In this document: one piece after another, positions 1-8,749 of the stretch
Layout: each line of letters starts with the position of its first letter
Numbering within the stretch: position 1 is the first letter of the stretch
Source: Bacteroidaceae bacterium
GTDB taxonomy: Bacteria; Bacteroidota; Bacteroidia; Bacteroidales; Bacteroidaceae
NCBI GenBank assembly: GCA_017541025.1
Contig: JAFXZY010000076.1
Location: forward strand, 56,654 to 120,653
Direction: 5' to 3'
Length of the DNA: 64,000 nucleotides
The notes under the pieces: model-generated
Told to the model about the DNA's origin: nothing
What the model saw: only the letters and a program-made list of their open reading frames with translations
Database searches by the model: none
Position numbers and translations under genes: made by a program

Positions 1-212
1 TAAGAGAGCTCCTTCTTCTCCCCACCCTCTTCGGCCCTTATCCAATAGGCATGCACAGGGTTCTTGAGGTCCAGCTTTCCATCCTTAAGATTTATATCGT
101 AGCAGATATAGTTCTTGTTGGTGCTGCGCTCGAAAACAAACAGCCTTTCTGCAGTACAAGAATATGAAAGAATGAAAAATGAAAGAATGAAAAATATTAA
201 TCCCCTTTTCAT
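1..212 (-). CDS. DUF4833-family secreted protein (C-terminus beyond window)
   Basis: Only the first 70 codons are in the window. The reading starts MKRGLIFF, has a hydrophobic signal segment ending near a Cys (SYSCTAE, possible lipoprotein), then FERSTNKNYICYDINL and PVHAYWI, which resemble the DUF4833 family. Function is unknown. The signal segment contains a 15-base tandem duplication giving FFILS twice. It follows the FabG gene by 55 bases on the same strand and is probably the next gene of the polyene operon. Family call is from memory of the motif pattern; the rest of the gene is outside the window. Confidence 0.6.
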   Translation of the reverse strand, partial: MKRGLIFFILSFFILSYSCTAERLFVFERSTNKNYICYDINLKDGKLDLKNPVHAYWIRAEEGGEKKELS

Positions 213-267
213 GTTTTTAAGTTAATGAGCATTTGCAACTTTTTAACCTTTTTACCTTTAACCCTTG

Positions 268-1002
268 TCAAGTATAAAGTCCTCCGTTAATGGAGATAAC
301 GTTACCCGTAACATATCCTGCCATGGGAGATACCAGGAAGGCTACGGCTTCGGCAACCTCTTCGGGTTGGCCGAAACGACCAGCAGGAATGGTCTTCTTG
401 AGTGTGGCTTCGTCTAAGCCCTCTACCATATCGGTCTTAATAAAGCCAGGAGCCAGGGCATTAACAGTGACGTTCTTCTTGGCAACTTCCTGAGCCAAAG
501 CCTTGGTGGCTGCAATGATTCCACCCTTGGCAGCTGAGTAGTTGGTCTGACCGGGCAAACCCTTTATACCGCTTACGCTGGCCATATTGATGATACGACC
601 AAACTTGTGGAACTGCATAGCGGGCAGCAGGGGCTGGGTAACGTTAAAGAAGCCCTGCAGGGTGATATCTATAACGCGAGTGTAGTCCTCGAAAGGCATG
701 AGGGCCATAACACCATCACGTCGAATGCCGGCATTGTTAACGCAGACCTCAATGTACTCATCATTGTCTTGATGAGCATCTTGCCAAGCCTGAATAGTAG
801 CAGTTGCCTTTTCACGGTCAGCCACATCGAAGCACCACAACTCACCATCGGTACCTGCCTCGCGAACGAGGCGCAGCGTCTCCTCGGCTGCAGCGGTATT
901 ACCAGCGTAATTGATAAGAATATTATAACCCATCTGGGCTAAGCGGACAGCAATGGCGCGACCCAAACCGCGACTTGCTCCTGTTACTAATGCGTACTTC
1001 AT
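268..1002 (-). CDS. fabG: 3-oxoacyl-ACP reductase (FabG-type SDR)
   Basis: A 244-residue short-chain dehydrogenase. The Rossmann motif TGASRGLG is at residues 7-14, NNAG at 89-92, and the catalytic set is Ser142, Tyr155 and Lys159 (YSAAK). It should reduce 3-oxoacyl-ACP with NADPH in the cytoplasm. As the gene lies in an operon with a ketosynthase, ACP and dehydratases, it probably serves polyene chain elongation rather than housekeeping fatty-acid synthesis. A 115-base gap with heptamer repeats separates it from the upstream DUF5686 gene. Family assignment is firm; the pathway role is inferred from context. Confidence 0.9.
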   Translation of the reverse strand: MKYALVTGASRGLGRAIAVRLAQMGYNILINYAGNTAAAEETLRLVREAGTDGELWCFDVADREKATATIQAWQDAHQDNDEYIEVCVNNAGIRRDGVMALMPFEDYTRVIDITLQGFFNVTQPLLPAMQFHKFGRIINMASVSGIKGLPGQTNYSAAKGGIIAATKALAQEVAKKNVTVNALAPGFIKTDMVEGLDEATLKKTIPAGRFGQPEEVAEAVAFLVSPMAGYVTGNVISINGGLYT

Positions 1003-1010
1003 ATTTTTTT

Positions 1011-1038
1011 GTTTACTGTTTACCGTTTATTGTTTACT
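1011..1038. repeat. Heptamer array, GTTTAYY class (4 units)
   Basis: Four consecutive 7-base units: GTTTACT, GTTTACC, GTTTATT, GTTTACT. They lie between the FabG gene and the DUF5686 gene and are one of several 7-base arrays in the window. Confidence 0.85.
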
Positions 1039-1095
1039 TTATCCCGATGACAGAATTGTCGGGCACACAAGTTTTATTTTAGGTTTTTGTAAATC

Positions 1096-1116
1096 TCATT
1101 CTTCACTCTTCATTTA
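1096..1116. repeat. Heptamer array, TCAYTCT class (3 units)
   Basis: TCATTCT, TCACTCT and TCATTTA in register, just past the DUF5686 stop codon. On the minus strand this is the AGTGAAGA-like class also seen at 36055 and 62687. Confidence 0.7.
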
Positions 1117-1117
1117 T

Positions 1118-3760
1118 TTAGAAGCTTGCTTCGAAGTAGAAGCGGAAGCCCCACTTCTGGGTGTCGTCTTTGATATAGGTGAAACGATGGGTGTACTCGA
1201 AGGAGAGGAATTTAAGGATGTTGTGAATACCTACGGCTGCCTCGATATATGGCTTCCAGCTGTTCATTGGCTCAGTGTAGTTTACGTATTGGTTACGCAA
1301 AACAGAACCCTCGTAGTGATGCTTCCACTCGCCGGGGAAACGGTAGAGGAAATCATCGTTACGATTGGCTTCAATCAAGGGGTTGTTCTTATCGGTGAGG
1401 TATCCCCACATGCAATTAAGCGCCAAAGACTCGCGCCACTTGAGTTTCCTGAACAGAGGAATGCGGTTGAAGAGCTTTCCGTTAAGGTCCCAGCGCCACA
1501 TGGTGGTTACGGCACGGTCATGAAGGAACTCCATATTGCCCACAAGGTTAAAGGTGTTACGGCTACGGATGTAACTGAGGTTAGCCTCGGGAATCACAAG
1601 CAGAGGAAATGGAACCCGGTTCCACTGGAAGGAAGCGTGGATGTTGCCGTCGATACTACCCCATGAATTCAACCAGAAACGTTTGCTGAACATGAACTCG
1701 GTCATGTTATAGTTATAATCGCCACCTAAGAAGCCCTTGATACCTACGGTGTGCTGAAAAGCAATCTTGGGAGCTTCGAGGTTAGAAAGGTAACGCTTGG
1801 TACGTGTATTCAGCACCTTAAGACCGGGTTGATATGAAGCACCGAAGCTGAACTCGGTATAAGTGACGGTATTGGATTCTACATCAGTAGGCATTAGACG
1901 GTCGTTCTGGATAGAATTTTCAATATTATTCCATTCCTTGTTGGTAAGGAAATAGAGGTCGCCGGCTCCTGTGTTCCACTCGCGGTTGAAACGCGCATTC
2001 AAAGCCAGACCATACTCATACTCAAAGACGGCCTCTACACGATAACGCTCGAAGTAACTCTGCAAGCGGGTCTTGTGCCAGGCAAAAGACATGAAAGTAT
2101 TATCCTTATCGTACTGCAGGAACTTATCTGAGGGACTTTGGATATCGCGGGTATAGCTGAAGGAGATATCCTTACGGGGATAGGCTATGAGGTCTTTCTC
2201 CTTCTCGTTGAACGAATAGGCAATCCGGGTCTCACCTTTTACCTTATGGTCCTTGAATCCGTATTTTATCCATCCGCCGAGGAACCAGTGCTTGTTGAAA
2301 GCCCCGGTGGTCTGAGCACCCAAACGCAGACGGAAACCTTCTACCCAGTTACTACCGAAAGTAGAGAAGAAGGGACCGATGTCCACCTTACTTGGCCGGT
2401 TGGGGTCGACGCTAGTCTCGAGGTAGTTGTCGAGGAATACCTTAGCTGCATACAGCACGCCACGAACAATAGGCTGGTCCGTGAACCGACGTTTCAACTC
2501 GGCAATATGCTGCTGACCGTGCGAGAGCGTATCGGGACGATATTGAGCCCAGAAGACTTTGTCGCGATGCTTTGCTCCCTTCTCAACCTTCTCGTCGCCA
2601 GCGAAACTGACATATTCATCTGGGAAAGGCTCGTTGCTGATATTGGTGTAACGTGCAAAATGATCAACGTGCAACTTGTTAATCTTATCGGTAAGCACCA
2701 TCTGCATAATCATACGGTTACTGGTGCAGAACTGCTGTCCGCCAGGCAGACTCTGGAACTCCTGATCCAACGAAAGGTGTCGGACAAAGTTCACACTGTT
2801 GCCCATGGGCATACCCATACGGGCTCGCTTAATGCGGTAGGTGCTGTCGTTCATGACGTAGAGGTCACCATTCCAACCAAAATCCTGCTTATTGGCGGGC
2901 TGAAAGTTAACAATGATGCACGAGTCGCCGTCGCAATCTACCGTATCGGCAATGGCATAGTGGTAAAAACGAAGAGCAGCTGCACCTCCGATAGGACTGA
3001 TGAAGTTATGTTGGAAAATAACGGTCTGGTCTTTATAGATATCAACATCCACCAGATTGTCTTTTATCTTGCTTTCTACAAAGTCTGTTGCCGACAAGAG
3101 GTCAAGCAAGCTCTCTTTATTTTCGCCCAAGACAATGCTCTTGCGTCGGTCGCCAGACTTACGATAATACTCCTTGGTAATACGTTCCTCGAAGCTGATA
3201 GGAAGAATCATCTTACCCGTTGCGGGACAATATTCGGCATACTCGGCAGAGAGATTCGCCTTCTTATAATTCTCATCGTCAAGCGTGGTAGTATCCACAT
3301 CGTTAATAGCCATTGTGGTGCTAACGTATCTATCGAAACTGGCATATTCGGCATCGTGGATATCGGCACTCTTACGGGCATCTATCACCTTCTGCATCAG
3401 TTCTACGGCAGGATTACCCTTGCGGACATACTTCTTTTTCTCTGCCTTGACTGTAACGGTCCCCATATCACTGGCGTTCATAGAAAGTTTTATGTCAAGT
3501 GAGCGTGCTTTCTTAACAACTACTTCTACATCCTTATAGCCAAAATAGTGAAACACCAAAGTGCCAGGACGAAAACGTATTTTGTAATAACCATTCTCGT
3601 TGGCAACTATCTTCCCAGTAGGGCGGTCTTTATACCATACCTGTGCTCCTTCAAGTGGTTCGTCATCTAATGAATCAAAGATTCTTCCATAAACCATCTG
3701 AGCATAGGATGGGACAGCCAATCCTAAAAGAAGCATAAAGAGTATTATCTGACGTTTCAT
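1118..3760 (-). CDS. DUF5686 outer-membrane protein with carboxypeptidase-like N-domain
   Basis: 880 residues with a signal peptide ending around SYAQ (residue 21). Residues about 22-95 form a carboxypeptidase-regulatory-like beta domain (VYGRIFDSLDDEPLEGA). A long DUF5686 region follows, and the C-terminal half is rich in alternating aromatic strands ending in FYFEASF, as expected of an outer-membrane barrel. Function of the family is not established. It starts 15 bases after the CrtI-like gene on the same strand and so is probably co-transcribed with the polyene genes, where transport or surface anchoring of the product is a possible role (inference). Confidence 0.85.
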   Translation of the reverse strand: MKRQIILFMLLLGLAVPSYAQMVYGRIFDSLDDEPLEGAQVWYKDRPTGKIVANENGYYKIRFRPGTLVFHYFGYKDVEVVVKKARSLDIKLSMNASDMGTVTVKAEKKKYVRKGNPAVELMQKVIDARKSADIHDAEYASFDRYVSTTMAINDVDTTTLDDENYKKANLSAEYAEYCPATGKMILPISFEERITKEYYRKSGDRRKSIVLGENKESLLDLLSATDFVESKIKDNLVDVDIYKDQTVIFQHNFISPIGGAAALRFYHYAIADTVDCDGDSCIIVNFQPANKQDFGWNGDLYVMNDSTYRIKRARMGMPMGNSVNFVRHLSLDQEFQSLPGGQQFCTSNRMIMQMVLTDKINKLHVDHFARYTNISNEPFPDEYVSFAGDEKVEKGAKHRDKVFWAQYRPDTLSHGQQHIAELKRRFTDQPIVRGVLYAAKVFLDNYLETSVDPNRPSKVDIGPFFSTFGSNWVEGFRLRLGAQTTGAFNKHWFLGGWIKYGFKDHKVKGETRIAYSFNEKEKDLIAYPRKDISFSYTRDIQSPSDKFLQYDKDNTFMSFAWHKTRLQSYFERYRVEAVFEYEYGLALNARFNREWNTGAGDLYFLTNKEWNNIENSIQNDRLMPTDVESNTVTYTEFSFGASYQPGLKVLNTRTKRYLSNLEAPKIAFQHTVGIKGFLGGDYNYNMTEFMFSKRFWLNSWGSIDGNIHASFQWNRVPFPLLVIPEANLSYIRSRNTFNLVGNMEFLHDRAVTTMWRWDLNGKLFNRIPLFRKLKWRESLALNCMWGYLTDKNNPLIEANRNDDFLYRFPGEWKHHYEGSVLRNQYVNYTEPMNSWKPYIEAAVGIHNILKFLSFEYTHRFTYIKDDTQKWGFRFYFEASF

Positions 3761-3775
3761 ATATCCTTCAATCTT

Positions 3776-5158
3776 TTATTCTATAATTTCTTTTGTTGTA
3801 TACATTGCGGTCATTGTAACACCGTGAAGTCCATGCAACATAAGGCTTTGACCGGTTAGTAATAAGTTGGGAATACTGGTGCGGGGCGAGAGAACCGTCA
3901 AAAGCGGAGCTGCTGCATCCTTGCGTATTCCATAAGCACTGCCCTCGGGAGACAAATTGTAATCTCGATACGTTAACGGTGTGCTGGTATGAATCTCCTG
4001 CACATATTCATGCAGATTAGGCAGAAACCGTTCAGCTACGGCTATGCATCGTTGCGCTTTCTGCGCCTTGAATCGCATGTATTCCTCTCCGCGATGCATG
4101 GGCAAGCTATTTGTCCAAGCTGCGCATTCGCTTATATTCATTGGCGTGAGAATGTCAATCTGACGGGCATATGCGGAGCCATCTTCAGGAACACGACAAC
4201 TTACCATATAACCGAGTCCGTCCCACGCTTCGAGTCCATCATACAGGAACTCATTATAATTAAAATATGGAACCTTATCCGGCTTCAGCAACAACTGAGC
4301 CGTAAACATTCCATTTGTATTTACTAAACTGTCAATTCTACGACGATACACCTTTTTTAGCAACTGACTCTCTTTTACCAAAGATAATGTTACAGAAGGA
4401 TGAGCGTCGCTTATGAAATATCGTGCCTCATAAATCTGGCCATTCTTACAAACAGCTTTACAAATAGCACCATTTTCTTCCACCAATTCCTCTACCTCAG
4501 CATCACAGATAAGTACTCCACCATGACGGGTATAGTTTTCTGTGAGTTTATGTACAATCATGTTGCCGTCTCCTCTAAGTCGCCAACTGCTTTCTATAAA
4601 AGGTGCATTCCCATGTACGTAAGTAAAGAGGGGCAGCGTGTCACGTTTTAACTCCATCTTTAAACATGCACCGCTTAATACACTCAGAAGCAAGGGATTA
4701 GAAATGATACTACTCAAATATTCATAGGCATTTGTCTGCTGCATCCACACTTCATCTGTACATTGCATCAACAGGATGTAGCGCTGTAAACTCTCTCGGT
4801 CTTCGGGAAAATCCTTGGCCAATGTTTCCAGAAAATTGTCGTAACCTTCTGCAAAGCGATACTCACGGTCGCCAATCATAATACGGTCAAAACCATTGGT
4901 ATCCAACTTCTGCCAAGGCAGTGACAAAAGATCCAACTCTTTAAAAATATCATGCAAAGGCTGTCCTTCTGCCAAGCCACCTACATAGTGAAGACCAGTA
5001 TCGTACATCATACCGCCTCGTCGATAGCTTTGTAAACAGCCTCCAGGCTGATGCTGGCGCTCCAGAACGAGCACCTTCATCCCTTTCTTGCTGAGCAAAT
5101 TGGCACAAACCAACCCACCCAGACCGCTTCCTATGATAATAACGTCATACACCTTCAC
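3776..5158 (-). CDS. CrtI/phytoene-desaturase-like FAD oxidoreductase
   Basis: 460 residues. The N-terminal dinucleotide motif is IIIGSGLGGLVCA (residues 7-19), followed by VLVLERQHQPGGCL, and the C-terminal FAD-contact segment LLLTGQSLMLHG is present. This matches the amine-oxidase/phytoene-desaturase superfamily. Related genes sit in Bacteroidetes flexirubin and aryl-polyene clusters, where a redox step on the polyene is assumed. The start codon overlaps the end of the upstream dehydratase by 14 bases, indicating translational coupling. The exact substrate cannot be read from sequence. Confidence 0.82.
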   Translation of the reverse strand: MKVYDVIIIGSGLGGLVCANLLSKKGMKVLVLERQHQPGGCLQSYRRGGMMYDTGLHYVGGLAEGQPLHDIFKELDLLSLPWQKLDTNGFDRIMIGDREYRFAEGYDNFLETLAKDFPEDRESLQRYILLMQCTDEVWMQQTNAYEYLSSIISNPLLLSVLSGACLKMELKRDTLPLFTYVHGNAPFIESSWRLRGDGNMIVHKLTENYTRHGGVLICDAEVEELVEENGAICKAVCKNGQIYEARYFISDAHPSVTLSLVKESQLLKKVYRRRIDSLVNTNGMFTAQLLLKPDKVPYFNYNEFLYDGLEAWDGLGYMVSCRVPEDGSAYARQIDILTPMNISECAAWTNSLPMHRGEEYMRFKAQKAQRCIAVAERFLPNLHEYVQEIHTSTPLTYRDYNLSPEGSAYGIRKDAAAPLLTVLSPRTSIPNLLLTGQSLMLHGLHGVTMTAMYTTKEIIE

Positions 5159-5510
5159 CTTTGAAGGTCATATACTGCCGTTTCTCGTCAGAGATGATGG
5201 CAATAATAGAATACTTTCCTCCTGATTCACTCACCTCAACTTCTACATCTACCTCTGGACAAACCATTGGGGTTGCAATTGCTGTGAGTAAGCATTGTTT
5301 GATTGACAAAATACGTAGCTCTTTACCAACCAACAATGAAGTACACTCCTTGATAGTCTGGATATTACAAACTCCTGGACAGACAGGATTACCTGGGAAG
5401 TGTCCCTCGTAAACGCTACAATCGGGCAAGATGGCTATATGGTAAACTGCTTTTTCTTCGCTATCCTTGCGCGCGCGCAAAACCTTGTAATATTTATTCT
5501 CCAGCAACAT
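5145..5510 (-). CDS. Hotdog-fold 3-hydroxyacyl-ACP dehydratase (FabA/FabZ-like)
   Basis: 121 residues with the FabA/FabZ-type motif GHFPGNPVCPGVCNIQ (about residues 36-51), including the catalytic His. It should dehydrate 3-hydroxyacyl-ACP to enoyl-ACP, leaving double bonds in a chain with no enoyl reductase in the visible operon. It overlaps the upstream hotdog gene by 17 bases and the downstream oxidoreductase by 14, so all three are coupled. Assignment to a polyene pathway is from context. Confidence 0.8.
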   Translation of the reverse strand: MLLENKYYKVLRARKDSEEKAVYHIAILPDCSVYEGHFPGNPVCPGVCNIQTIKECTSLLVGKELRILSIKQCLLTAIATPMVCPEVDVEVEVSESGGKYSIIAIISDEKRQYMTFKGEGV

Positions 5511-5910
5511 AAATCTTCATTTGTGTGGTAGCAATAGTCTCCTCCCCAGAGACGGTCTCGCCTGTAATAATAGTAACACCGTTAACGGTGGGCCCCATTG
5601 TAATGGTAGTAACTAATGTTTCGCCTTTAACTGGCCTACGGTTCAGTCTGAAACGCTTCACTTCACCAATATATCCGACAGGCGGTTCTGTTGCTCCGGC
5701 TTGCATAGCATTATAGCCGGCAAAAGCAGATGCCGACTGTGCAATATGTTCTATTACACCCGGTTCAGCTATAGCACCGTCTGATTCAAGGAAGAAATTA
5801 TCATCCCTAATGTTAAGGCTGGTGCGAGCAATATCATCATGAGCCTCTAGCAACTCGTCAACCATCATGATTGGCGAGCGCTGAGGTATGAGATTTTTGA
5901 TATCTGTCAT
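5494..5910 (-). CDS. Hotdog-fold dehydratase of ApeP type
   Basis: 138 residues beginning MTDIKNLIPQRSPIMMVDEL, the IPQR-P-MVD signature of ApeP/beta-hydroxyacyl-ACP dehydratases in aryl-polyene clusters, followed by AEPGVIEHIAQSASAFAGY. It probably pairs with the hotdog protein encoded immediately downstream (17-base overlap). The upstream ACP gene ends 9 bases before this start. Family call is good; whether it is catalytic alone or only as a heteromer is not decidable here. Confidence 0.8.
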   Translation of the reverse strand: MTDIKNLIPQRSPIMMVDELLEAHDDIARTSLNIRDDNFFLESDGAIAEPGVIEHIAQSASAFAGYNAMQAGATEPPVGYIGEVKRFRLNRRPVKGETLVTTITMGPTVNGVTIITGETVSGEETIATTQMKIYVAGE

Positions 5911-5919
5911 GCGGTTTGA

Positions 5920-6162
5920 TTAAGCCATATGGCTCTCAATGTAATCGTAAAGATTACCAAAGGTCTTCACATTTGGCAGATCCTCTGCGGGTATCTTAAC
6001 CTTAAAAGTGTACTGTACAACAGCTACCAGGTCAACAAGACTCAGGCTGTCGAGATGCAGGGTTTGATAAATGGGGGCGTCCTCGACGATTTCTTCCTCG
6101 TTTACGTCAAACTCGTCTGTCAAAGTCTCGATTGTCTTCTCAATGATTTCTTCTCTTGTCAT
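5920..6162 (-). CDS. Acyl carrier protein
   Basis: 80 residues, acidic and helical, with the phosphopantetheine attachment motif LHLDSLSLVDL; the modified Ser is residue 39. It would carry the growing acyl chain for the neighbouring ketosynthase, reductase and dehydratases. The pathway-specific location argues against it being the housekeeping ACP. Confidence 0.92.
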   Translation of the reverse strand: MTREEIIEKTIETLTDEFDVNEEEIVEDAPIYQTLHLDSLSLVDLVAVVQYTFKVKIPAEDLPNVKTFGNLYDYIESHMA

Positions 6163-6219
6163 GATCTTAAATAGTTATTTGTAAAAATGAAATAAAAAAA
6201 TTATACTCTCTATTATTTA

Positions 6220-7440
6220 TTATTTAAAGTCTTTTACAATAAGTGTACTGTTTGTTCCACCAAAGCCAAAGCTGTTGCTAAGGAACATATCAAAGCCTGT
6301 TTCGATGGTCTGGGGAATGACATTCACGCAGGCTGTCTCCTCATCGGGAATTTCAAAGTTCAAGCTACCAGCAATGAAGCCATTCTTCATCATCAATACA
6401 GAATAGATGCACTCGCTGGCACCGGCCATCCACATCTCATGTCCTGTCTGGCTCTTGGTACTTGTAACAGGGACCTTGTAGTCGCCAAAGCACTGAGCAA
6501 TAGCCATTGCCTCTCTACCGTCACCAGCATGTGTACTAGTAGCGTGAGCATTTACATAACCAATCATACGGGGATCTATACCACCATTCTTGAGAGCCAG
6601 CTCCAAAGAACGGGCAGGTCCGGCTACGTTAGGAGTAGAAATATGGTCACCGTTACCACTGAATCCCCACCCTACTATCTCTGCAATGATGGGAGCGCCA
6701 CGCTTAACAGCATGCTCGTAGCTTTCCAGAATCAGAGTTGCAGCACCACCACCAGGAACTAAACCGTCACGGTCGCGGTCGAAAGGACGACAAGCCTTAG
6801 TAGGCTCATCCTCACGTGTCGAGAAAGCCTGAATACCATCGAAGCTAGCAACGCAGTACATATTTGCCTCCTGAGCACCACCACAGATAACACAATCCTG
6901 CAAACCTTCCTTGATAAGCAAATAAGCATTACCAATAGCCAGAGAGCTGGAAGCACAGGCAGCAGATGATGTCAGGTTGATACCACGCAGCTTGAACAGA
7001 CAAGCCAAATTCATGGTTACGGTACTGTTCATACTCTGGAAGATGGCACCGCTACCGCAGGCAGAGGTGTCCTTGAACTCACGGAACTTATCCAAAGCTA
7101 TCATGGTACTCTCGGCAACAGAGTCATTACCATAGATAATACCTACCTCGTGAGCATCCAGAAAATCCTGATCAATCTTTGCGTTCTCCAATGCCTGTAA
7201 TGTTGCGACGTATGCATACTGAGCTTCCTCAGGCATAAACTGACGGACATTACGCGATAAAAGTTTCTTAATTTCAACAGCGGGTACATCTGCGCACAAT
7301 GCAGAACGGAATCCTGCATCCTTTCTCTCCTGGCTAAAGATGATACCACTCTTTCCTTGGTAGAGTGCATCACGTACATCGTCCAATGTCTGTCCCAGAC
7401 AGGACCAAATACCCATACCTGTTATTACTACTCTATTCAT
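6220..7440 (-). CDS. Beta-ketoacyl-ACP synthase (FabF-like)
   Basis: 406 residues with a complete Cys-His-His active site: Cys162 in SSAACASSS, His299 in NAHATSTHAGD and His334 in KSQTGHEMWMAG. The C-terminus has the usual NSFGFGGTN. It elongates acyl-ACP by decarboxylative condensation with malonyl-ACP. Because all catalytic residues are present it is a true elongating synthase, not a chain-length-factor partner. It is the second gene of the operon, followed by the ACP. Confidence 0.92.
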   Translation of the reverse strand: MNRVVITGMGIWSCLGQTLDDVRDALYQGKSGIIFSQERKDAGFRSALCADVPAVEIKKLLSRNVRQFMPEEAQYAYVATLQALENAKIDQDFLDAHEVGIIYGNDSVAESTMIALDKFREFKDTSACGSGAIFQSMNSTVTMNLACLFKLRGINLTSSAACASSSLAIGNAYLLIKEGLQDCVICGGAQEANMYCVASFDGIQAFSTREDEPTKACRPFDRDRDGLVPGGGAATLILESYEHAVKRGAPIIAEIVGWGFSGNGDHISTPNVAGPARSLELALKNGGIDPRMIGYVNAHATSTHAGDGREAMAIAQCFGDYKVPVTSTKSQTGHEMWMAGASECIYSVLMMKNGFIAGSLNFEIPDEETACVNVIPQTIETGFDMFLSNSFGFGGTNSTLIVKDFK

Positions 7441-7464
7441 AACTAAAATTTATTCTTCTGTTTA

Positions 7465-8601
7465 TTATAGTTCTATAGTCTTAATCCAACATCTTCTACG
7501 TTTTTGAATCTTGGGATTTAAAGGTTTCCACTGCGACAATTCCTTCACGTTGTCCTCCAACTGGGGACCTGTCTCAGCATACTTGTACCCTTTCCGGTTG
7601 TAAATAGGAATCAGGTCGTCAAACACCAAAGCATTCACACCCAGGCCTTGCATATCGGGTCGTACAGCAATAAGCATCATATTGGCAGTATCCTCGTTCT
7701 TGAAGAAAAGGGTCTTCACGAAATGCACCCAACCAAAGGGAAACAACTTACCATTTGATTTGCGAAGTGTATGCGAAAGGCTTCCCGTTGTTACGGCAGC
7801 ACATACCATCTCTCCTTTTTCATTTTCGACTGTCGTAATGAGATCTGGGTCAAGGATAGGGATATATTTCTTAATCAAATCTGTCACCATCTCTTCCGTC
7901 AGGTCACTATACCCGAAAATCGGAGCATAAGCTTCGTTCATCAGGCGGAAGACACGCTGACCATATTCGCCCAGAATTTCCTTGCGGTTCAATTTCCTTA
8001 CCTTCAAGCCAAACATTTCCTTCGACAAGTTAGCTACTCTGGCATATTTTGCAGGAACTTCCTTGGGTATCTCTACGCGAACCTGCAACCAGTCGACTTC
8101 TTTCTCATAGCCTAACTGTTCCATGTGCTGAGGGTAATAGGGAGGGTTGTAGATATCTATCATGCTACCCATGAGGTCGAAATCCTCTACCAGCATACCT
8201 TCCTTGTCAAAGTCGATAATACCCATAGGTCCCTGAATCTGCGTCATTCCACGTTCGGCGCCCCATTGTTCAACAGCCTTCAGAAGAGCTTTGGAAATAG
8301 CTATATCGTCCTCAAACTCTATAAGCCCGAAGCGTACACAACTCTGCTTCCAACGTTCATTGGCATTTCTGTTGATGATTCCAGCAATACGACCGACAAC
8401 CTTTCCCTCACGGTAAGCTAAGAAGGCTTGGATTTCAGCATACTTGAGTGCAGTATTTTTCTTAGGATTAAACATATCTTGGATATCGCTATCCAAATCG
8501 GGGACATAATATGGGTTGCCCGCATAAATTCTTTCGGGCAACTGAACAAAATCTTTCATCTGCCTGGAATTTACAACTTTGACAACTGTAATTTCACCCA
8601 T
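7465..8601 (-). CDS. YghO-like GNAT-fold N-acyltransferase
   Basis: 378 residues resembling the YghO-like acyltransferase family, with an N-terminal segment (FVQLPERIYAGNPYYVPDL) and a C-terminal GNAT-like part (MMLIAVRPDMQGLGVNALVFDDL). The Q-x-x-G-V/L-G acyl-CoA loop is recognisable as MQGLGV. The substrate is unknown. It is the first gene of the minus-strand polyene operon, with its own promoter upstream, and so might load or tailor the polyene head group (inference). Confidence 0.7.
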   Translation of the reverse strand: MGEITVVKVVNSRQMKDFVQLPERIYAGNPYYVPDLDSDIQDMFNPKKNTALKYAEIQAFLAYREGKVVGRIAGIINRNANERWKQSCVRFGLIEFEDDIAISKALLKAVEQWGAERGMTQIQGPMGIIDFDKEGMLVEDFDLMGSMIDIYNPPYYPQHMEQLGYEKEVDWLQVRVEIPKEVPAKYARVANLSKEMFGLKVRKLNRKEILGEYGQRVFRLMNEAYAPIFGYSDLTEEMVTDLIKKYIPILDPDLITTVENEKGEMVCAAVTTGSLSHTLRKSNGKLFPFGWVHFVKTLFFKNEDTANMMLIAVRPDMQGLGVNALVFDDLIPIYNRKGYKYAETGPQLEDNVKELSQWKPLNPKIQKRRRCWIKTIEL

Positions 8602-8652
8602 TATAACCCTACATTAAAATATCCGAAAATCACGTTCTTTCTAAATCGTGTG

Positions 8653-8682
8653 CAAAGGTACAACAATTTATCGGATTACCAA
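8653..8682 (-). promoter_or_regulatory. Bacteroidetes promoter of the polyene operon
   Basis: On the minus strand the -7 box TACCTTTG (8653-8660) lies 19 bases from GTTG (TTG at 8680-8682). It leaves a leader of about 45 bases before the acyltransferase ATG at 8601. All downstream minus-strand genes to the window edge could be read from it. Confidence 0.75.
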
Positions 8683-8749
8683 CTATTTTAGCAGGCTAAA
8701 TTTCAAAAAATAACATAAGTTATCATTCTCAGGTACGTAAGGATGACCT

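Noticed and set aside
2138-3502. 454-codon open frame on the plus strand
   Set aside because: It lies wholly opposite the DUF5686 gene, has no promoter or family features and uses the complement of a strongly coding frame.
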